Assembly (NCBI GenBank): GCA_958419945.1
Contig: CATZIC010000002.1
Coordinates: 1-54,413, forward strand
From: an uncultured Clostridia bacterium
GTDB taxonomy: Bacteria > Bacillota > Clostridia > Christensenellales > Borkfalkiaceae
Direction of reading: 5' to 3'
DNA length: 54,413 nt
Part shown: positions 7,655-16,264 of the stretch, in pieces
Numbering within the stretch: position 1 is the stretch's first letter
Layout: each line of letters starts with the position of its first letter
Made by a program: the position numbers and the translations under genes
The notes under the pieces: generated by a model
Told to the model about the DNA's origin: nothing
Databases searched by the model: none
Seen by the model: only the letters and a program-made list of their open reading frames with translations

Positions 7655-8842
7655 ATGGCAATTAAAAAAGAATGTGTGGCAATGTTGCTTGCCGGCGGGC
7701 AGGGAAGCAGACTTTATGCGCTGACAAGCAAAGTGGCAAAACCTGCCGTTACCTTTGGCGGTAAGTACAAAATCATCGACTTTCCGCTTTCAAACTGCGT
7801 CAACTCCGATCTCGATACGGTTGGGGTTCTTACCCAATATCAGCCGCTACTTCTGAATGATTATATCGGTAACGGGCAAAGCTGGGACCTTGACAGATCC
7901 TTCGGCGGTGTACATATTCTTTCGCCCTATCAGGCAAAAAGGGGAAGCGATTGGTTTTTGGGAACGGCTAACGCCATTTATCAAAACATAACTTTCATAA
8001 AGCAATATAACCCCGAATACGTGCTGATACTTTCCGGCGATCACATTTATAAAATGAACTACGCCGCAATGCTTGCCGCACATAAATTAAACGGGGCGGA
8101 CTGCACGATAGCGGCTATCGAAGTTCCTATGGAAGAGGCCTCGCGCTTCGGCATTTTAAACACCAACCCCGACGGAAGTATTTACGAGTTTGAAGAAAAA
8201 CCCGCAAAGCCTAAGTCAAACTTGGCGTCGATGGGTATTTACATTTTTACGGCCTCCAAGCTTTACAAATATCTTGAAGAGGACTCTAAAAAGCAGGAAA
8301 CTTCCAACGATTTCGGTAAAGATATTCTTCCTACCATGCTTGATATGGGCGAAAGAATGTTTGCTTATAAATTCGAAGGATATTGGAAGGACGTAGGAAC
8401 CATAGATTCGCTGTTTGACGCAAATATGGATTTATTAGGGGATAACCCGAAATTCGATTTAAAGGACAGCGATTGGCGTATCCATTCCAGAAACCCTATA
8501 GCGCCGCCCCATTACGTCGGTGAAACGGGAATAGTCAGAAACAGCATAGTATCCCTTGGCGGCGAAATTTACGGAACAGTGGAAAACGCAGTGCTTTCCG
8601 ACCACGTAACCGTTAAAAAGGGTGCTAAAGTTAAAAACAGCATTTTGTTTAAAGGCGTGGTTATCGGTGAAAATTCCGTTGTGGAAAACGCTATTTTGGA
8701 CGAAGGCGTGGTTGTCGGTAAAAATTGCAAAGTAGGCGGAAGCGCCGAACCCAAACGGAAGATTTCCGTTATAGGAAGAGGTTACGTGCTTGCGGATAAG
8801 GGTGTAGTCGAACCCGGTGAAATTGTTGAAGACAAAGATTAA
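7655..8842 (+). CDS. glgC: Glucose-1-phosphate adenylyltransferase, catalytic subunit
   Basis: 395 residues. It makes ADP-glucose from glucose-1-phosphate and ATP, the committed step of bacterial glycogen synthesis. The N-terminal nucleotidyl-transferase motif MLLAGGQGSRLYALT is intact, followed by KPAVTFGGKYKIIDFPLSN, then LSGDHIYKMNY with the metal-binding Asp, and FEEKPAKPKS. A left-handed beta-helix fills the C-terminal third (repeats such as VKKGAKVKNSILFKGVVIGEN). AGGGGG lies before the ATG. The companion glgD follows after 21 bp, so a GlgC/GlgD heterotetramer is expected. Confidence 0.96.
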   Translation: MAIKKECVAMLLAGGQGSRLYALTSKVAKPAVTFGGKYKIIDFPLSNCVNSDLDTVGVLTQYQPLLLNDYIGNGQSWDLDRSFGGVHILSPYQAKRGSDWFLGTANAIYQNITFIKQYNPEYVLILSGDHIYKMNYAAMLAAHKLNGADCTIAAIEVPMEEASRFGILNTNPDGSIYEFEEKPAKPKSNLASMGIYIFTASKLYKYLEEDSKKQETSNDFGKDILPTMLDMGERMFAYKFEGYWKDVGTIDSLFDANMDLLGDNPKFDLKDSDWRIHSRNPIAPPHYVGETGIVRNSIVSLGGEIYGTVENAVLSDHVTVKKGAKVKNSILFKGVVIGENSVVENAILDEGVVVGKNCKVGGSAEPKRKISVIGRGYVLADKGVVEPGEIVEDKD

Positions 8843-8863
8843 TCACCGCAAAAAGGGGAAACA

Positions 8864-9976
8864 ATGAACGCATTAGGTATTATATTTTCCAATATTCACG
8901 ATAACAACGTTCCGGAACTTACCATGAACAGAACCATAGGCGCAATCCCGTTTGCGGGTAGATATCGTCTTATAGACTTCACTCTGTCAAGTATGGTGAA
9001 TTCCGGCATAACCCACGTCGGTTGCGTTACAAAGCGTAACTACAGGTCTTTAATCGACCACGTGGGAAGCGGTAAGGAATGGGATTTAGCAAGAAAGAAC
9101 GGCGGCTTCGTTCTTCTTCCGCCCTTTGGCGAAAAGGATTCCGATACCCTTTATTCCACGAGGCTCGAAGCCTTGAAAACCGTGCTCGGTTTTATAAACA
9201 GATGTACGGAAACTTACATAGTACTGTCGGATACCAATTCGGTATACAACATAGATTTCAACAAAATGCTTCGCTATCATATCGATACGCAGGCGGCGGT
9301 TACTCTTTTATACGTCCAAAAGGATATGGCGGATATATCGGGTACCAACAACGTTATATTAAAGGTCGGCGCAAACGGCGTTATTAAAGAACTTTCAGTA
9401 GATCCTAAGATCAGCGGAAAGGTAAACATTTACGGCAATATCTGCATTATGAGGAAGGACCTTTTGGTATCACTCGTAAGCGACGCAATCGCTCACGGCA
9501 AAAGGCATTTTATAAAAGATACCATTGCCAAAAACCTTAACGCAATGAAGGTCGTTGGCTACAAACATACGGGATATTTCGAGGAAATTTCCTCGCTGCA
9601 AAGGTTTTATAACGTAAATCTTGCCCTTCTTGACAAAAAGACGAGAGACAGCCTCTTCGGCGTAGCGGAAGTTTACACCAAAATTAAAGATTCCGCCCCG
9701 ACCGAATACGGCCCTAACGCAATAGTTAATAATTCCCTTATTTCCGACGGTTGCATTATCGAAGGCGAGGTTTATAACAGCATAGTTTTCCGTGGTGCAA
9801 AGGTATCGAGAGGTGCAGTCGTAAGAAACTGCATTTTGATGAAGAACACTTCGGTAGGGGATTATGCGAACTTAAATTCCGTAATAACCGATAAAAACGT
9901 TTCCATAAGGGACAGAAGGGTTTTGGCAGGTTGCAAGGAACTTCCTTTCTACTTAAAGAAGGATTTAACCGTCTGA
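8864..9976 (+). CDS. glgD: Glucose-1-phosphate adenylyltransferase regulatory subunit
   Basis: 370 residues, homologous to GlgC over its length but lacking the GGxGxRL nucleotide-binding start; it begins MNALGIIFSNIHDNNVPELT. The rest of the fold is kept: RTIGAIPFAGRYRLIDFTLS, the SDTNSVYNIDF block in place of the GlgC SGDHIY, and a C-terminal beta-helix (NSIVFRGAKVSRGAVVRNCIL). In Firmicutes GlgD is weakly active or inactive alone and activates GlgC in a heterotetramer. The GGGGA ribosome site and 21-bp spacing after glgC indicate joint translation. Confidence 0.94.
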   Translation: MNALGIIFSNIHDNNVPELTMNRTIGAIPFAGRYRLIDFTLSSMVNSGITHVGCVTKRNYRSLIDHVGSGKEWDLARKNGGFVLLPPFGEKDSDTLYSTRLEALKTVLGFINRCTETYIVLSDTNSVYNIDFNKMLRYHIDTQAAVTLLYVQKDMADISGTNNVILKVGANGVIKELSVDPKISGKVNIYGNICIMRKDLLVSLVSDAIAHGKRHFIKDTIAKNLNAMKVVGYKHTGYFEEISSLQRFYNVNLALLDKKTRDSLFGVAEVYTKIKDSAPTEYGPNAIVNNSLISDGCIIEGEVYNSIVFRGAKVSRGAVVRNCILMKNTSVGDYANLNSVITDKNVSIRDRRVLAGCKELPFYLKKDLTV

Positions 9977-9984
9977 TTTACCGC

Positions 9985-10013
9985 AAAAATCGCCGTATAG
10001 GTCGATTAACGGC
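9985..10013 (-). repeat. TATAG dispersed repeat
   Basis: Reverse copy just after the glgD stop: CGCCGTATAGGTCGATTAAC. The glgD-glgA gap (279 bp) holds this copy, a second one at 10211, and otherwise A/T-rich sequence with no ORF that I can support. Confidence 0.65.
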
Positions 10014-10210
10014 AAAAACGGCAGACTTATGGTTTTAAAATCCAAGGAGATTTTATAAAGAAATCTTTTAAAGCGCTGTAATAACGTATGAAGGCTATCA
10101 CGTAATCAGTGATTTGTTGATATAGTAAGCTCCGCAAAAAATGAAAAATTCGGTTTTTGACGGATAACCCAAATGGTTATAAAGCAAATTACAGTGGCTT
10201 TAAACCCGCG

Positions 10211-10236
10211 AAAATCGACCTATAGGTCGGTTATCA
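10211..10236 (-). repeat. TATAG dispersed repeat
   Basis: AAAATCGACCTATAGGTCGG followed by TTATCA. The core CGACCTATAGGTCG is a perfect palindrome. It lies 20 bp before the glgA ATG, directly upstream of its AGGAG site. Confidence 0.7.
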
Positions 10237-10255
10237 CCCTTAAAAGGAGAACAAA

Positions 10256-11788
10256 ATGAGCGAAGTCAAAAAAGGAAAAAGCAACCTAAAAGCCCCCGAA
10301 ACGAAGTCAACGGCGAAAACACGCATTAAACCGGTAACGGTAACCGTGGAACCGAAAATTTCAGTACTGTTAGTAGGCTCCGAGGCTACTCCGTTTATAA
10401 AAACAGGCGGCTTAGCAGACGTTCTCGGCTCCCTTCCCGTTTCTCTTGCCGAAAATGATAACCTTGACGTAAGAGTTATTCTTCCCCTTTACGGAACCAT
10501 GGAAGAGGGATTTAGAAACCACCTTACTTACGTAACAAACTTCAACGTACCTGTAGGCTGGCGCAATCAATACTGCGGTCTTTTCTATTACAAGCGCAAA
10601 AACGTTACTTTCTATTTCTTGGACAACGAGTATTATTTCAAGCGTGAAAATCTTTACGGATATTACGACGATGGGGAAAGGTATGCGTTTTTCTGCCGTG
10701 CGGTGCTTGAAACCATGGCTCATCTCGAATTCTATCCCGACGTAATGCACTGCCACGATTGGCAGGCTGCGCTTGCGGTAGTTTATCTTAAAACCATTTA
10801 CGCCGACAGACCTGCGTATTCCGGTATCAAGGCACTGTTTACCATTCACAACATAGAATACCAGGGAAGATTCCCGCACGACGACATAAGCGATCTTTTC
10901 GGCCTGGATCCAAAGTATATTCCCGCAATGGACTATAGCGGCGGGCTTAACCTTATGAAAGGTGCTTTGGTGTTTGCGGACTACGTTTCCACAGTAAGCG
11001 CATCTTACGCTAACGAAATCCTGTCTCCCGAATATGCTTGCGGCTTGGAATACGCCGTAAACGACGCGAAACGCAAACTTTGCGGTATCGTAAACGGCAT
11101 TGACGTAAAGACCTTCGATCCGGAAACCGACAGTGCGATTTTCAAAAACTATTCTTTAAAAGATCTTTCCGGAAAAGAGGTTTGCAAAGAGGAACTTCAA
11201 AAACTTTTAAATCTTCCGATAAGAAAGGACGTGCCTGTAATTGCTATGATTACAAGGCTTGTTTCCCACAAGGGGTTAGATCTCGTTCGTCAGGTTTTCG
11301 AAAAAATTCTTTCCTTAGACCTGCAGATGGTTATTCTCGGCAAAGGGGATAAGGAATACGAAGGTTACTTTACTTACATGTCCGAAGTTTATAAGGGCAA
11401 AATGAAGGCTATAATTGCCTATAACAAGGATCTTTCTTCCAAGATTTACTCGGGCGCGGATTTATTCTTGATGCCTTCACGCTCGGAGCCCTGCGGACTT
11501 TCACAAATGATAGCGGCACGCTATGGCGCAGTGCCTATCGTAAGACGGACGGGCGGATTAAGAGATACCATTACCCCTTACAACGAAACGAGAGTTCCCG
11601 GTAACGGATTTGCCTTTAACGATTACAATGCGGAAGGAATGTTTAACGTTATCGAAGACGCAATCGCAACTTATAAGGATAAGGAAACCTTTACGAAAAT
11701 CGTAAAAGAGGCTATGACGACGGACTTTTCCTGGAAAAAATCCGCTATTGAATACGAAGAACTTTATTTATCATTAATAAAAGGCTGA
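10256..11788 (+). CDS. glgA: Glycogen synthase (ADP-glucose type, GT5)
   Basis: 510 residues. It adds glucose from ADP-glucose to the growing chain. The GT5 motif KTGGLADV spans residues 49-56, with Lys49 the ADP-glucose contact. Further marks are MHCHDWQAAL, FTIHNIEYQGRFP, CGIVNGID and the retaining GT-B motif SRSEPCGLSQMIAARYG followed by VRRTGGLRDT. Most GlgA proteins start two to five residues before the first strand (ISVLLVGSEATPF here). This one has an additional N-terminal tail of about 34 Lys/Thr-rich residues, paralleling the glgB tail. AGGAG precedes the ATG. Confidence 0.96.
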   Translation: MSEVKKGKSNLKAPETKSTAKTRIKPVTVTVEPKISVLLVGSEATPFIKTGGLADVLGSLPVSLAENDNLDVRVILPLYGTMEEGFRNHLTYVTNFNVPVGWRNQYCGLFYYKRKNVTFYFLDNEYYFKRENLYGYYDDGERYAFFCRAVLETMAHLEFYPDVMHCHDWQAALAVVYLKTIYADRPAYSGIKALFTIHNIEYQGRFPHDDISDLFGLDPKYIPAMDYSGGLNLMKGALVFADYVSTVSASYANEILSPEYACGLEYAVNDAKRKLCGIVNGIDVKTFDPETDSAIFKNYSLKDLSGKEVCKEELQKLLNLPIRKDVPVIAMITRLVSHKGLDLVRQVFEKILSLDLQMVILGKGDKEYEGYFTYMSEVYKGKMKAIIAYNKDLSSKIYSGADLFLMPSRSEPCGLSQMIAARYGAVPIVRRTGGLRDTITPYNETRVPGNGFAFNDYNAEGMFNVIEDAIATYKDKETFTKIVKEAMTTDFSWKKSAIEYEELYLSLIKG

Positions 11789-11919
11789 ATCTTATACGGC
11801 TAAAAGAATAAAGAACTTAATTTGAAACTTTTAACGACTTAATTATAAAGTCGAGTGTATACAAAAGCGGCAGAAGTCCGCTTTAAAAACGGTAAAATCT
11901 AATTATTAGGACTTAGTAT

Positions 11920-13158
11920 ATGAGCAACAATTTAACAAGTAAGCAAATGAAAGAGCTGATAAACAGCAAACTTACCAAATTTTTCGGCGTTGAAGCAAAC
12001 GAATGTACCAAAGATATTCTTTATAAAGCGGTGGTTTTGACCGTTAAGGATATTCTGCTTGACAAGCGTCAACAGTACCACGAAACCACCAAAAAGGATC
12101 AATCTAAAAAGGTTTATTACCTTTGCATGGAATTCCTTCTCGGTAGATCTTTGAAAAACAACGTTTATAATTTAAACCTCGAAGGTTGTTTAAAGGACGC
12201 TTTAAAAAGTTTCAACGTTACCCTTGATGACTTGTATGAAATGGAACCCGATGCAGGGCTCGGTAACGGGGGCTTAGGTAGGCTTGCCGCTTGCTATATG
12301 GATGGACTCGCAACCCAAAACTATCCCGCATACGGTTTTTCCATTCGTTACGAATACGGGCTTTTTAAACAAAAAATCGTAAACGGTTGGCAGATGGAAC
12401 TTCCCGACGAATGGTTGCCGGGCGGCGAAGTCTGGCTTAACCGCCGTTCGGACAGAACTTATAAAGTTAAGTTCGACGGCAGAATAGAGGAAGAGTGGAC
12501 GCCGGAGGGCATGAAGGTAAACCACGTTGACTACGAAGAAATCGAAGCCGTTCCTTACGACATGATGATTTCGGGTAAAGACAGCGAGGCGGTTTCCGTG
12601 TTAAGACTGTGGGCTGCACGCTCCACAAAAACCTTTGATATGCACCTTTTCTCGCAAGGGGACTATATGCGTTGCATGAAGGAAAACAACGAGGCCGAAC
12701 TTATAACCAAGGTTTTGTATCCTTCCGACAACCACTTCGAGGGTAAGGCATTAAGGCTTAAACAGCAATATTTGTTGGTTTCCGCGTCCTTACAGAACAT
12801 TCTTGCCGACCACTATACACGTTATAAAACTTACGACAACCTTCCCGAAAAGGTTTCCATTCACCTTAACGACACTCACCCTGCGCTTTCCGTGCCCGAA
12901 CTTATGCGTCTTTTGGTGGACGAACACGGCTATCCTTGGGAAAAGGCGTGGGATATTACGGTAAGAACCATTGCTTACACCAACCACACCGTGCTTCCCG
13001 AAGCTTTGGAAGTGTGGAACGAGGACCTTATTGAAAGAAGGCTTCCGAGGATTTACTCAATAATAAAAGAAATCAACCGCCGCTACTGCGACCAACTTTG
13101 GCAGAAATATCCCGGTGATTGGGCTAAAATCGAAAGAATGTGTCTTACGGCAAAGTAA
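11920..13158 (+). CDS. glgP: Glycogen phosphorylase, N-terminal part (gene split by a frameshift)
   Basis: 412 residues covering the N-terminal half of a GT35 phosphorylase, which releases glucose-1-phosphate from glycogen. GLGNGGLGRLAACYMD, QPAYGFSIRYEYG-like substrate-site sequence, LPDEWLPGG and IHLNDTHPALSVPELMRLL are all present. The frame runs normally to IERM (to 13140), then reads CLTAK and stops at 13158. The rest of the enzyme continues in the -1 frame from about 13140. Together the two pieces give about 812 residues, a normal phosphorylase length. An AGGA site lies before the ATG. A 7-bp hairpin (AAAGCGG/CCGCTTT, 11864-11884) lies in the leader. Confidence 0.9.
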   Translation: MSNNLTSKQMKELINSKLTKFFGVEANECTKDILYKAVVLTVKDILLDKRQQYHETTKKDQSKKVYYLCMEFLLGRSLKNNVYNLNLEGCLKDALKSFNVTLDDLYEMEPDAGLGNGGLGRLAACYMDGLATQNYPAYGFSIRYEYGLFKQKIVNGWQMELPDEWLPGGEVWLNRRSDRTYKVKFDGRIEEEWTPEGMKVNHVDYEEIEAVPYDMMISGKDSEAVSVLRLWAARSTKTFDMHLFSQGDYMRCMKENNEAELITKVLYPSDNHFEGKALRLKQQYLLVSASLQNILADHYTRYKTYDNLPEKVSIHLNDTHPALSVPELMRLLVDEHGYPWEKAWDITVRTIAYTNHTVLPEALEVWNEDLIERRLPRIYSIIKEINRRYCDQLWQKYPGDWAKIERMCLTAK

Positions 13159-14360
13159 AAATGGCAAACCTTTCGGTTGTCGGCTCCCACAAAGTGAACG
13201 GTGTATCGGCGCTACACAGCAATATCATTAAAGACAGCATTTTTAAAGACTTCTATCTCGATACGCCGGATAAGTTTACCAACGTAACGAACGGCATTGC
13301 ACACAGAAGATGGCTTTGTCAATGCAATCCGGAACTTTCGGAACTTTTAACCGAATGTATCGGCGACGGCTTCGTACACGATTCCAAAAAGCTTGAAGAA
13401 TTTAAAAAGTTTGCGGACGATAGTTCCGTTTTAAGCCGTTTAGAGGCGATTAAAAAGATTAAGAAAGAACAACTTGCAAAAGCGATTGCGGAAAGAAACG
13501 GCATTATCGTCGATACCAATTCCGTTTTCGACGTGCAGGCAAAACGTATGCACGAGTACAAACGCCAACTTTTAAACGTTATGTACATCATCCACGTGTA
13601 CGAGGAATTAAAGGCTAACCCCGATAAGGAAATGCTTCCGAAAACCTTTATTTTCGGTGCAAAAGCGGCGCCCGGATATTACATGGCAAAGCAGATAATA
13701 AAACTTATATGCTGCTTAGCGGACGATATCAACAACAATCCGGACCCTCGTATCAGGGAAAAACTGAAAGTCGTGTATATGGAAGACTATTCGGTAACCA
13801 TTGCCGAAATGCTTATGCCCGCAACCGAGATTTCAGAACAGATTTCTCTTGCCGGTAAAGAGGCGAGCGGAACCGGTAATATGAAGTTTATGATAAACGG
13901 TGCTCTGACCGTCGGAACTTTGGACGGCGCCAACGTGGAAATGCACGAGCTTGTCGGCGACGATAACATTTACATCTTCGGCCTTAAAGCCAAAGAAGTG
14001 GAAAGAATGTGGGCGGACGGTTACGATGCTATTTCCTATTACCATAACAATCACAAGATTTACAGGATTATCGAGGCGTTAAGAAAGGGATATTCCGGTG
14101 TTAGTTTCGAGTCTTTTGCACAGTACCTTACCACGGGTTCACCGGTTGCTGACCCGTACATGTGCCTTGCAGACTTTGCTTCGTACTTAGAGACCAAAGA
14201 GAAGATGGACAGCGACTATCTTGACAGAAAGGGCTGGAATAAAAAATCCCTTTATAATATCGCTTCCGCAGGTTTCTTCTCGGCGGACCGTGCCATTAAA
14301 GAGTACGCAGATAACATCTGGAACTTAAAGCAGGTTACTAAAGACAAGATCGGAAAATAG
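13140..14360 (+). CDS. glgP: Glycogen phosphorylase, C-terminal part (gene split by a frameshift)
   Basis: This reads from the GTG at 13140 as VSYGKVKMANLSVVGSHKVNG, which picks up the family sequence almost where the first part leaves it. The pyridoxal-phosphate lysine motif GTGNMKFMINGALTVGTLDG is intact, as are RMHEYKRQLLN and KAAPGYYMAKQ. No further stop or frame change is seen. A lesion of a few bases therefore separates two otherwise well-preserved halves. I see no ribosome site ahead of the GTG and no strong slippery heptamer. A consensus error or a recent mutation is more likely than programmed frameshifting. Confidence 0.88.
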   Translation: MSYGKVKMANLSVVGSHKVNGVSALHSNIIKDSIFKDFYLDTPDKFTNVTNGIAHRRWLCQCNPELSELLTECIGDGFVHDSKKLEEFKKFADDSSVLSRLEAIKKIKKEQLAKAIAERNGIIVDTNSVFDVQAKRMHEYKRQLLNVMYIIHVYEELKANPDKEMLPKTFIFGAKAAPGYYMAKQIIKLICCLADDINNNPDPRIREKLKVVYMEDYSVTIAEMLMPATEISEQISLAGKEASGTGNMKFMINGALTVGTLDGANVEMHELVGDDNIYIFGLKAKEVERMWADGYDAISYYHNNHKIYRIIEALRKGYSGVSFESFAQYLTTGSPVADPYMCLADFASYLETKEKMDSDYLDRKGWNKKSLYNIASAGFFSADRAIKEYADNIWNLKQVTKDKIGK

Positions 14361-14371
14361 TTCCGAAACTT

Positions 14372-14399
14372 CGATAACGGGCTTATAGCCCCACTTATT
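14372..14399 (+). repeat. TATAG dispersed repeat
   Basis: Direct copy CGATAACGGGCTTATAGCCC followed by CACTTATT. It occupies most of the 52 bp between glgP and the GH13 gene, including the place where a ribosome site would be expected. Two mismatches to the 28-bp consensus. Confidence 0.8.
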
Positions 14400-14412
14400 C
14401 CCAAATTTACAA

Positions 14413-16218
14413 ATGTTCAAATTCAATCCAAACGTTAAGGAACATAAATCCTTAACCGGTGCAATAGACGTAGAAGAAAATTGTTATATTTCCGTTACCG
14501 CCGATAGTAAGTGGGTAAACCTCATGATTTCTAAAGACGGTAACGGATACGACCGTTACTCTATGACGAAGGATCCGTCAAAGGGTTGTTTTTTCATACG
14601 ACTCGGCAAAATGGAACAAGGTTTATACTTTTATCATTTCGAAACAGACGACGGGCAATATTACGCGGGTAACGATTTATGGGCGGTAAAGCCGCCGACA
14701 AGTTACAGTGATTATCAATTAACCGTAACTTTAGCAGACTATCAAACGCCCGACCTATTAAAGGGCGCAATAATTTATCAGATTTTCCCCGACAGATTTT
14801 GCAGGGCGGGAAACGGAAAGATAGAAAAAGGCAAAATACTTTGCAAGGATTGGGGAGCAATACCTACATACCGAAATCACGAGGGGCTTGTTTTAAATAA
14901 CGAGTTTTTCGGCGGCGATTTTAAAGGCATTACCTCTAAACTGTATTATCTTAAAAGCTTAGGTGTAACCGTAGTCTACCTTAATCCTATCGTAAAAGCC
15001 TATTCTTCACACCGTTACGACACGGGGGATTACCTTAGTGTGGACCCACTTCTCGGTACGGAAAACGACCTAAAAACCCTCCTTTTGGCAGCGGACAAAG
15101 TCGGTATATCCTTTATTTTCGACGGCGTGTACAACCACACGGGGGCGGACAGCAGGTATTTTAACAAATACGGCAATTATTCCTCTTTGGGGGCGTATAA
15201 CGGAAAGGATTCACCTTATTACGAGTGGTATGATTTTTACGATTACCCCGACGGCTACGCTTCCTGGTGGAACTTTGAAAATCTTCCTTCCATAAAAAAA
15301 GATTCCCAAAGTTATCAAAACTTTATCGCTAGTAAGGTGCTTCCGCATTACTTCGAGTTGGGCTTTAAAGGTGTAAGACTCGACGTTGTGGACGAGCTTA
15401 CCGATGACTTCGTTGCAAAAATCAGAAAAGTTGCCAAAAAATACGGGGCGGCGGTTATCGGCGAAGTTTGGGAGGACGCAACCAATAAGATAGCGTACGG
15501 CGTTCGTCGTAAATACTTTTTAGGTAGCGAACTCGATTCGGTTATGAACTACCAACTAAAGGACGGCATTTGCGATTTTATTTTGCATAGGTCGACGGAC
15601 TATCTCGTGCACATTCTGGAAATTCAGAAAAACAATTACCCGAAATGTGCCTTAGACAATCTTATGAATCTTCTTTCCTCTCACGATACCGTAAGGATTA
15701 TAAACAACCTCGGCAGGAACAAAATCGTTACCGATAAGGACAAACTTAAAGATACGTTTTTGTCAGACGAGGAACTTAAAAAAGGCAAGCGGTTTGCAAA
15801 AATGGCGTATGCGATACTTTTTACCGTTTACGGCAGTCCCTGCATTTACTACGGGGACGAGGCAGGCATGACGGGGGATTTGGACCCCTATAACAGGCGC
15901 TGCTACCCGTGGGGAAAAGAAGACGAAGATTTTATTTCTTACTTTAAAAAATTGGCGTGTATAAGAAATTCGGAAAGCCTGTTTATTCAAGGCGAGCTAA
16001 ATATTTTATACTACGATAAAAACATAATAATCTACGACAGGACGGACGGATACGACCGGATTGTCGTAGCGGCGTCGGTTAAACCCACGGCCGTTAAACT
16101 GAAATTTTCCGAACCTTTTATCGACCTTTTCGATAACGATTCTTTACCGGATAACACTTATGATCTTGAACCTTTTTCGGTTGCGATACTAAAACAGGTT
16201 AAAGATAAAAATGCTTAA
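14413..16218 (+). CDS. GH13 alpha-glycosidase, neopullulanase/cyclomaltodextrinase-like
   Basis: 601 residues with no signal peptide, so cytoplasmic. An N-terminal beta domain (about 1-120) precedes the GH13 barrel. Region I is DGVYNHTG (237-244), region II GVRLDVVDE with nucleophile Asp324, region III VIGEVWED with acid Glu351, and region IV SSHDT with Asp425. YYGDEAGMTGDLDPYNR before the C-terminal domain is typical of the neopullulanase/maltogenic-amylase group. Next to glgP it probably trims branched or short glucans left by phosphorolysis. The exact bond specificity cannot be read. There is no clear ribosome site; a dispersed repeat occupies the gap. Confidence 0.88.
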   Translation: MFKFNPNVKEHKSLTGAIDVEENCYISVTADSKWVNLMISKDGNGYDRYSMTKDPSKGCFFIRLGKMEQGLYFYHFETDDGQYYAGNDLWAVKPPTSYSDYQLTVTLADYQTPDLLKGAIIYQIFPDRFCRAGNGKIEKGKILCKDWGAIPTYRNHEGLVLNNEFFGGDFKGITSKLYYLKSLGVTVVYLNPIVKAYSSHRYDTGDYLSVDPLLGTENDLKTLLLAADKVGISFIFDGVYNHTGADSRYFNKYGNYSSLGAYNGKDSPYYEWYDFYDYPDGYASWWNFENLPSIKKDSQSYQNFIASKVLPHYFELGFKGVRLDVVDELTDDFVAKIRKVAKKYGAAVIGEVWEDATNKIAYGVRRKYFLGSELDSVMNYQLKDGICDFILHRSTDYLVHILEIQKNNYPKCALDNLMNLLSSHDTVRIINNLGRNKIVTDKDKLKDTFLSDEELKKGKRFAKMAYAILFTVYGSPCIYYGDEAGMTGDLDPYNRRCYPWGKEDEDFISYFKKLACIRNSESLFIQGELNILYYDKNIIIYDRTDGYDRIVVAASVKPTAVKLKFSEPFIDLFDNDSLPDNTYDLEPFSVAILKQVKDKNA

Positions 16219-16244
16219 TAGCGGGCTTATAGCCTAACTTTTAT
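16217..16244 (+). repeat. TATAG dispersed repeat
   Basis: TTAATAGCGGGCTTATAGCC followed by TAACTTTT, direct orientation. It begins within the TAA stop of the GH13 gene and fills about half of the 46-bp gap to tex. Confidence 0.7.
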
Positions 16245-16264
16245 TAATATTTCGGAGATAAATA

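Noticed and set aside
13140..13158. Programmed -1 frameshift in glgP
   Set aside because: I could not find an X-XXY-YYZ slippery heptamer with a downstream structure in the overlap. Phosphorylases are not known to need frameshifting.
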